A program made the translations under genes and the position numbers. A model generated the notes under the pieces. The model was not told the origin of the DNA, ran no database searches, and saw nothing but the letters and a program-made list of their open reading frames with translations. This document shows, one piece after another, positions 35,684-39,478 of a DNA stretch of 39,478 nt (the stretch's first letter is position 1; each line of letters opens with the position of its first letter). Source of the DNA: Streptomyces acidicola (lineage in GTDB: Bacteria > Actinomycetota > Actinomycetes > Streptomycetales > Streptomycetaceae); assembly GCF_009377235.1 (NCBI RefSeq), contig NZ_VMNX01000074.1:1-39478 (forward strand). The letters run 5' to 3'.

Positions 35684-36034
35684 ATGACCACCAGCAACAC
35701 CGGCATCGGAGAAGTCGACCCCGCCGTCCGCGCCGAGCTCGCCCGGCTGCGCGAGAGCATCGACAACATCGACGCCGCCGTCGTCCACATGCTCGCCGAG
35801 CGCTTCAAGTGCACCCAGCAGGTCGGCCACCTCAAGGCCGAGCACCGGCTGCCGCCCGCCGACCCCACACGCGAGGCCCAGCAGATCGCCCGGCTGCGCA
35901 ACCTCGCCGAGAACGCCAACCTCGACCCGGCCTTCGCCGAGAAACTCCTGGGTTTCATCATCGCCGAGGTCATCCGCCACCACGAGCGCATCGCGGACGA
36001 CGCGGTGAACGGCGCATCCGCCACGGGGGAGTGA
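35684..36034 (+). CDS. AroQ-type chorismate mutase
   Basis: A 116-residue all-helical protein matching monofunctional AroQ mutases, which convert chorismate to prephenate for Phe and Tyr synthesis. Active-site residues line up with E. coli P-protein mutase: Arg23 (RLRESID), Arg40 (LAERFKC), Lys51 (HLKAEHRLP), Arg63 and Glu64 (PTREAQQIARL). There is no signal peptide, so it is cytoplasmic. The ATG at 35684 has AGGGTGA upstream; a GTG at 35675 is also in frame. It starts 10 bases after the AraC-type gene, so read-through is likely, although the functions seem unrelated. Confidence 0.9.
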   Translation: MTTSNTGIGEVDPAVRAELARLRESIDNIDAAVVHMLAERFKCTQQVGHLKAEHRLPPADPTREAQQIARLRNLAENANLDPAFAEKLLGFIIAEVIRHHERIADDAVNGASATGE

Positions 36035-36131
36035 CACCGCGCCCCGGGCGCACCACGGAGGACGGCAGAGGGCGGCGGACAAAAGCCGTGTACCGGCCCG
36101 CCCCTGTGCCGTGTCAGTGGCATCAGGCAGC

Positions 36132-38648
36132 ATGTCCTGCATGTCCGTACTGACGCGCGACGAAGCGCAGACCCGTGCCAAGCTCCTCGACGTCCACCGC
36201 TATCAGATCGACCTCGACCTGACACACGGCGACGAGTTGTTCGTCTCCCGCACCGTCATCCACTTCACGGTACGCGGGGACCAGAACGTCACGGACACGT
36301 TCATCGAGCTCAAGCCCGAAGAACTGCGCCACGCCGCCCTCGACGGACACAACCTCGACCTCGACACGTTCACCGAGAACCGGCTGCCCCTCAAGGACCT
36401 CACCACCGGCGAGCACGAGCTGCGCATCGACGCCGTCATGCGCTACTCCCGCACCGGCGAGGGCATGCACCGCTTCACCGACCCCACCGACGGCGAGACC
36501 TACGTCTACACGCAACTCGCCCTGGACGACTGCAAGCGCGTCTTCCCGGCCTTCGACCAACCCGACCTCAAGGCCGTCTTCGAACTGTCCGTGACGGCGC
36601 CCAAAAACTGGAAGGTCATCGCCAACGGCGTCACCGAACAGCAGGAGGACGGCACCTGGCGCGCCGCCCCCACACCGCTGATCTCCACCTACCTGGTCGC
36701 CGTCGCCGCCGGACCCTGGCACTCCGTGCACACCGAACACCAGGGACTCCCCTTCGCCCTCCACTGCCGCCGCTCCCTCGCCCCCCACCTGGACGTCGAC
36801 GCCGACGAAATCCTCGACATCACGCGTGCGTGCTTCGACCGCTACCACGAGAAGTTCGAAGAGCCGTACCCCTTCGACTCCTACGACCAGGCATTCGTCC
36901 CCGAGTTCAACTTCGGCGCCATGGAGAACCCCGGCCTGGTCACCTTCCGCGATGAGTTCGTCTACCGCTCCGCCGTCACCGACACCGAGCGGCAGACCCG
37001 CGCCATGGTCATCGCCCACGAGATGGCCCACATGTGGTTCGGCGACCTCGTCACCCTCCAGTGGTGGGACGACATCTGGCTCAACGAGTCCTTCGCCGAG
37101 TACATGGGCTACCAGACCCTCACCGAAGCCTCCCGCTTCACCGACACCTGGGTCGACTTCGGCGTCGCCCGCAAGGCCTGGGGCTACGACGCCGACCAAC
37201 GCCCCTCCACCCACCCGGTCGCCCCCGACACCGTCGACGACACCGCCTCCGCCCTGCTCAACTTCGACGGCATCTCCTACGCCAAGGGCGCCTCCGCCCT
37301 CCGGCAACTCGTGGCCTGGCTCGGCGAGAAGAACTTCCTCGCGGGCATCAACACCCACTTCGCCCGCCACCGTTTCGGCAACGCCACCCTCGCCGACTTC
37401 ATCGACTCCCTCGCCGACGCCACCGATCGCGACGTACACGCCTGGGCCGCCTCCTGGCTGCGCACCACAGGCATCGACACACTCACCCCGAAGGTCAACC
37501 CGGCCGACGACGGCACCTACACCCTCACCGCCGAGCGCCACGGCAGCCGCCCGCACCGCGTCGCCGTCGGCCTCTACGACCGGGACCCCGGTGACAACGG
37601 CCACCTCGTCCTGCGCGAACGCCCCCAACTCGACATCCCCCAGGACGAGGCCAGGCCGATCGGCAAACGACCCGCGCTGCTCCTCCTCAACGACGGCGAC
37701 CTCACCTACGCCAAGGTCCGCTTCGACCCCGAATCCTTCGCAGCCGTCCGCGACAACCTGTCCCAGCTCCCCGACCCGCTGACCCGCGCCGTCGTCTGGA
37801 ACTCCCTGCGGGACGCCGTCCGCGACGGCGAACTGCCCCCCACCGCCTACCTGGAAGCCGCGCGCACCCATCTGCCCCTCGAAACGGACGTGGCACTGGT
37901 CCAGGGCGTCCTGTCGTTCGCGTCGGCCCAGATCGCGGACCGCTTCCTGGCCGACACGGAGCGGCCCGCCGCCCTGTCCACGCTCACCGCCCTGTGCCGC
38001 GACCTGATCCGCCGCACCGAGGACGGCTCCCACCCCGGCCTGCGCCTCACGGCCGTACGCCACTTCATCGATGTCGCCGCCCACTCCGACACCATCGCCG
38101 CCTGGCTCGCCGACGGCACCGTGCCCGGCGGTCCCGAGCTCGACCCCGAGCTGCGCTGGCGCATCCTGGGCCGCCTCGCGGTCCTCGGCGCCACCGGCGA
38201 GGCCGCGATCGCCGCCGAGGTGCAGCGCGACCCGAGCGCCACCGGCCAGGAGGGCGCCGCCCGCTGCCGGGCCGCGCTGCCCGACCCGGAGGCCAAGCGC
38301 ACGGCCTGGGAGGCCATGTTCGCCACCGACGACCTCTCCAACTACCTGTTCACGGCCACCGCCCAAGGCTTCTGGCAGCCCGAACAGGCCGAGCTGGTCG
38401 AGGAGTACGTCCAGCGGTACTTCACCGACGCCGTCGCAGTCGCCGCCCGCCGCAGCCCCGCCATCGCCGTCGCCGCGGGCCGCTGGGCCTTCCCCGTGCA
38501 CGCCGTCCACGCGAAAACCCTCCGCCTCGGCGAGCAGTGCCTCCGCGAGTCCGACCCGACCCCGTCCCTGCGCCGCCAGCTGACGGACCAACTGGATGAC
38601 CTGGGGCGCGCATTGAAGGTGAGGGAGGCACACAGCGAGGGGAACTGA
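36132..38648 (+). CDS. pepN: M1-family aminopeptidase N
   Basis: An 838-residue zinc aminopeptidase of the actinobacterial PepN type. Beta-sandwich N-domain with RVFPAFDQPDLKAVFELSV (about 133-151). Exopeptidase motif FNFGAMENPGLVTFRDE (about 265). Zinc site HEMAHMWFGDLV followed by NESFAEYMGY, giving HExxH-x18-E (about 297-320). A proton donor Tyr is likely in SYAKGASALRQL. The C-terminal ERAP1-like helical domain occupies about 530-830. It releases N-terminal residues from peptides in the cytoplasm. The start is uncertain: ATG at 36132 or 36141, neither with a clear ribosome binding site. The enzyme is complete and ends just before a hairpin. Confidence 0.93.
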   Translation: MSCMSVLTRDEAQTRAKLLDVHRYQIDLDLTHGDELFVSRTVIHFTVRGDQNVTDTFIELKPEELRHAALDGHNLDLDTFTENRLPLKDLTTGEHELRIDAVMRYSRTGEGMHRFTDPTDGETYVYTQLALDDCKRVFPAFDQPDLKAVFELSVTAPKNWKVIANGVTEQQEDGTWRAAPTPLISTYLVAVAAGPWHSVHTEHQGLPFALHCRRSLAPHLDVDADEILDITRACFDRYHEKFEEPYPFDSYDQAFVPEFNFGAMENPGLVTFRDEFVYRSAVTDTERQTRAMVIAHEMAHMWFGDLVTLQWWDDIWLNESFAEYMGYQTLTEASRFTDTWVDFGVARKAWGYDADQRPSTHPVAPDTVDDTASALLNFDGISYAKGASALRQLVAWLGEKNFLAGINTHFARHRFGNATLADFIDSLADATDRDVHAWAASWLRTTGIDTLTPKVNPADDGTYTLTAERHGSRPHRVAVGLYDRDPGDNGHLVLRERPQLDIPQDEARPIGKRPALLLLNDGDLTYAKVRFDPESFAAVRDNLSQLPDPLTRAVVWNSLRDAVRDGELPPTAYLEAARTHLPLETDVALVQGVLSFASAQIADRFLADTERPAALSTLTALCRDLIRRTEDGSHPGLRLTAVRHFIDVAAHSDTIAAWLADGTVPGGPELDPELRWRILGRLAVLGATGEAAIAAEVQRDPSATGQEGAARCRAALPDPEAKRTAWEAMFATDDLSNYLFTATAQGFWQPEQAELVEEYVQRYFTDAVAVAARRSPAIAVAAGRWAFPVHAVHAKTLRLGEQCLRESDPTPSLRRQLTDQLDDLGRALKVREAHSEGN

Positions 38649-38884
38649 CGGGAGCTGAAGCGCGCCCCGTAAGGGGCGCTGCGCTGCATCAAGACGCGGC
38701 TCCGCCGCGAGGAGGGGTACCTCCCCGCTCGAACAGAGTTGAGAGCTTGCGGGAGCAGCAAATCGCCCATACTCCCCCCAGACCCCCACAGGCAGAGCAG
38801 ACCGCCACCGGCACAGACCCCCCACGGCCCCCCACGACACTCTCCAAACAGCACCCTTAGCGCAGCCGCATCGTTGTCCACGGC
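38649..38884. other. Structured spacer between pepN and the PLP decarboxylase gene
   Basis: This 236-base gap has three adjacent small hairpins: 38662-38679 (listed separately), GCGGC-TCC-GCCGC (38696-38708) and GGAGG-GGTA-CCTCC (38711-38724). A looser pairing of CTCCCCGC (38721-38728) with GCGGGAG follows. The remaining 100 bases are C-rich. I see no gene in it. From memory, such hairpin strings occur between many Streptomyces genes. Confidence 0.45.
38662..38679 (+). terminator. Terminator-like hairpin after pepN
   Basis: GCGCCCC (38662-38668), loop GTAA, GGGGCGC (38673-38679), 13 bases after the pepN stop. No T-tract. Confidence 0.65.
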
Positions 38885-39478
38885 ATGAGCGCCCCGCCCC
38901 TCGCCTCAGGAGCCGGAGGCCGCCACGCGCTGCGGCCCCTGCTCGACACGGTGCTCGACGCACTACAAGAAGGCGCGGACGCACGCGGCGGCGGCCCCCT
39001 CCCCGCAGGCGGGCCACAGGCCGTCGCCGCACACATCCGGGCCGCCCTCGGCGAGGTACTCCCACGCCACGGCGACCCAGACGCCCTCCACACCCTCGTC
39101 CGCGCGTTCGCCGCGGGCGCCGCCGACCCCGCCGACCCCCTGTGCGCGGCCCACCTTCACTGCCCGCCCCTCGCCGTCGCGACCGCCGCCGACCTCGCCG
39201 TCTCCGCCCTCAACCCCTCCCTCGACTCATGGGACCAGGCCCCGGCCGCCTCGGCGCTGGAGACACTCGTCACCAGAGCACTCGCCGACGAACTGCACGC
39301 GCGCGACGCCCTGGTCACCACCGGAGGCACCGAGTCCAACCAACTCGCCCTCCTCCTGGCCCGCGAAACCCGGCACGCCCCAGGGCCACTCCGGCTCGTC
39401 TGCGGCGCCAACGCCCACCACTCCCTGCGCCGCGCCGCCTGGCTCCTCGGCCTCCCCGAACCCGTCGTCGTCCCCACC
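38885..39478 (+). CDS. PLP-dependent group II decarboxylase, 5' part (cut by the window end)
   Basis: The first 198 codons of an open frame that runs off the window. The N-terminal part, HLHCPPLAVATAADLAVSALNPSLDSWDQAPAASALE (about 100-135, in substance), and VTTGGTESNQLALLLARE (about 156-173) are signatures of the pyridoxal-5'-phosphate decarboxylases that include glutamate, aromatic amino acid, diaminobutyrate and lysine (DesA) decarboxylases. The SLDSWDQ segment is especially like siderophore-type lysine/diaminobutyrate decarboxylases. The PLP lysine lies beyond the window, so substrate and completeness cannot be judged. The ATG at 38885 lacks a clear ribosome binding site. Codon use is strongly Streptomyces-like. 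Confidence 0.85.
   Translation, partial: MSAPPLASGAGGRHALRPLLDTVLDALQEGADARGGGPLPAGGPQAVAAHIRAALGEVLPRHGDPDALHTLVRAFAAGAADPADPLCAAHLHCPPLAVATAADLAVSALNPSLDSWDQAPAASALETLVTRALADELHARDALVTTGGTESNQLALLLARETRHAPGPLRLVCGANAHHSLRRAAWLLGLPEPVVVPT

Overview
The window is high-GC DNA with strong third-position G/C bias, frequent GTG starts, purine-rich ribosome binding sites and many 1-13 base stop/start overlaps. Together with the gene content (actinobacterial QcrB, Streptomyces griseus trypsin-like protease, GH46 chitosanase, VIT-family transporter upstream of gltBD) this points to a Streptomyces chromosome, probably the conserved core or its margin. No tRNA, rRNA, CRISPR array, transposase or phage gene was found.

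Layout, left to right. (1) 52-7152, minus strand: a tightly coupled six-gene operon, read right to left, of four different ADP-ribosylglycohydrolase-family (ARH/DraG) proteins, then a family III CoA-transferase and a CitE-like lyase. (2) 7563-14779, plus strand: a VIT/CCC1 metal transporter, then gltB and gltD, the two subunits of NADPH glutamate synthase. This gltB carries three copies of an 8-residue repeat inside its amidotransferase domain. (3) 15207-19841: a secreted GH46 chitosanase and a zinc-finger rhomboid protease (both minus), then a VWA-domain protein and an orphan cytochrome b (qcrB paralogue) on plus. (4) 19816-29951: a complete-looking block for steroid C/D-ring (HIP) catabolism: two acyl-CoA dehydrogenases, ipdF, a kstR2-like TetR gene, fadA6, ipdC, ipdB, ipdA, echA20 and two SDR genes. 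From ipdF onward, order and orientation match the KstR2 regulon of Mycobacterium tuberculosis (Rv3559c to Rv3548c, reversed). The two divergent intergenic regions share an operator-like sequence, CTAACAAnnGTTTGGTnG. (5) 29899-39478: an ankyrin protein, a HExxH protein with a C-terminal zinc ribbon, a secreted trypsin, a GH35 beta-galactosidase divergent from an AraC-type regulator, an AroQ-type chorismate mutase, an M1 aminopeptidase, and the 5' part of a PLP-dependent decarboxylase cut by the window end.

How the genes fit together. Block 4 is one pathway. Acyl-CoA dehydrogenases and IpdF act on HIP-CoA-derived side-chain and ring intermediates, EchA20 opens ring D, IpdC prepares and IpdAB opens ring C, and FadA6 thiolyses the product, all probably under the KstR2-like repressor. 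The HIP-CoA ligase FadD3 is not in the window, nor are any upstream steroid A/B-ring or side-chain genes. Block 1 has no assigned pathway. The pairing of a CaiB-type CoA-transferase with a CitE-type lyase suggests CoA-thioester metabolism of a dicarboxylate-like compound, but why four ADP-ribosylglycohydrolase homologues are coupled to it is unknown, and it is the least explained system here. All family assignments come from reading translated sequence and from memory of reference proteins; no database search was run.
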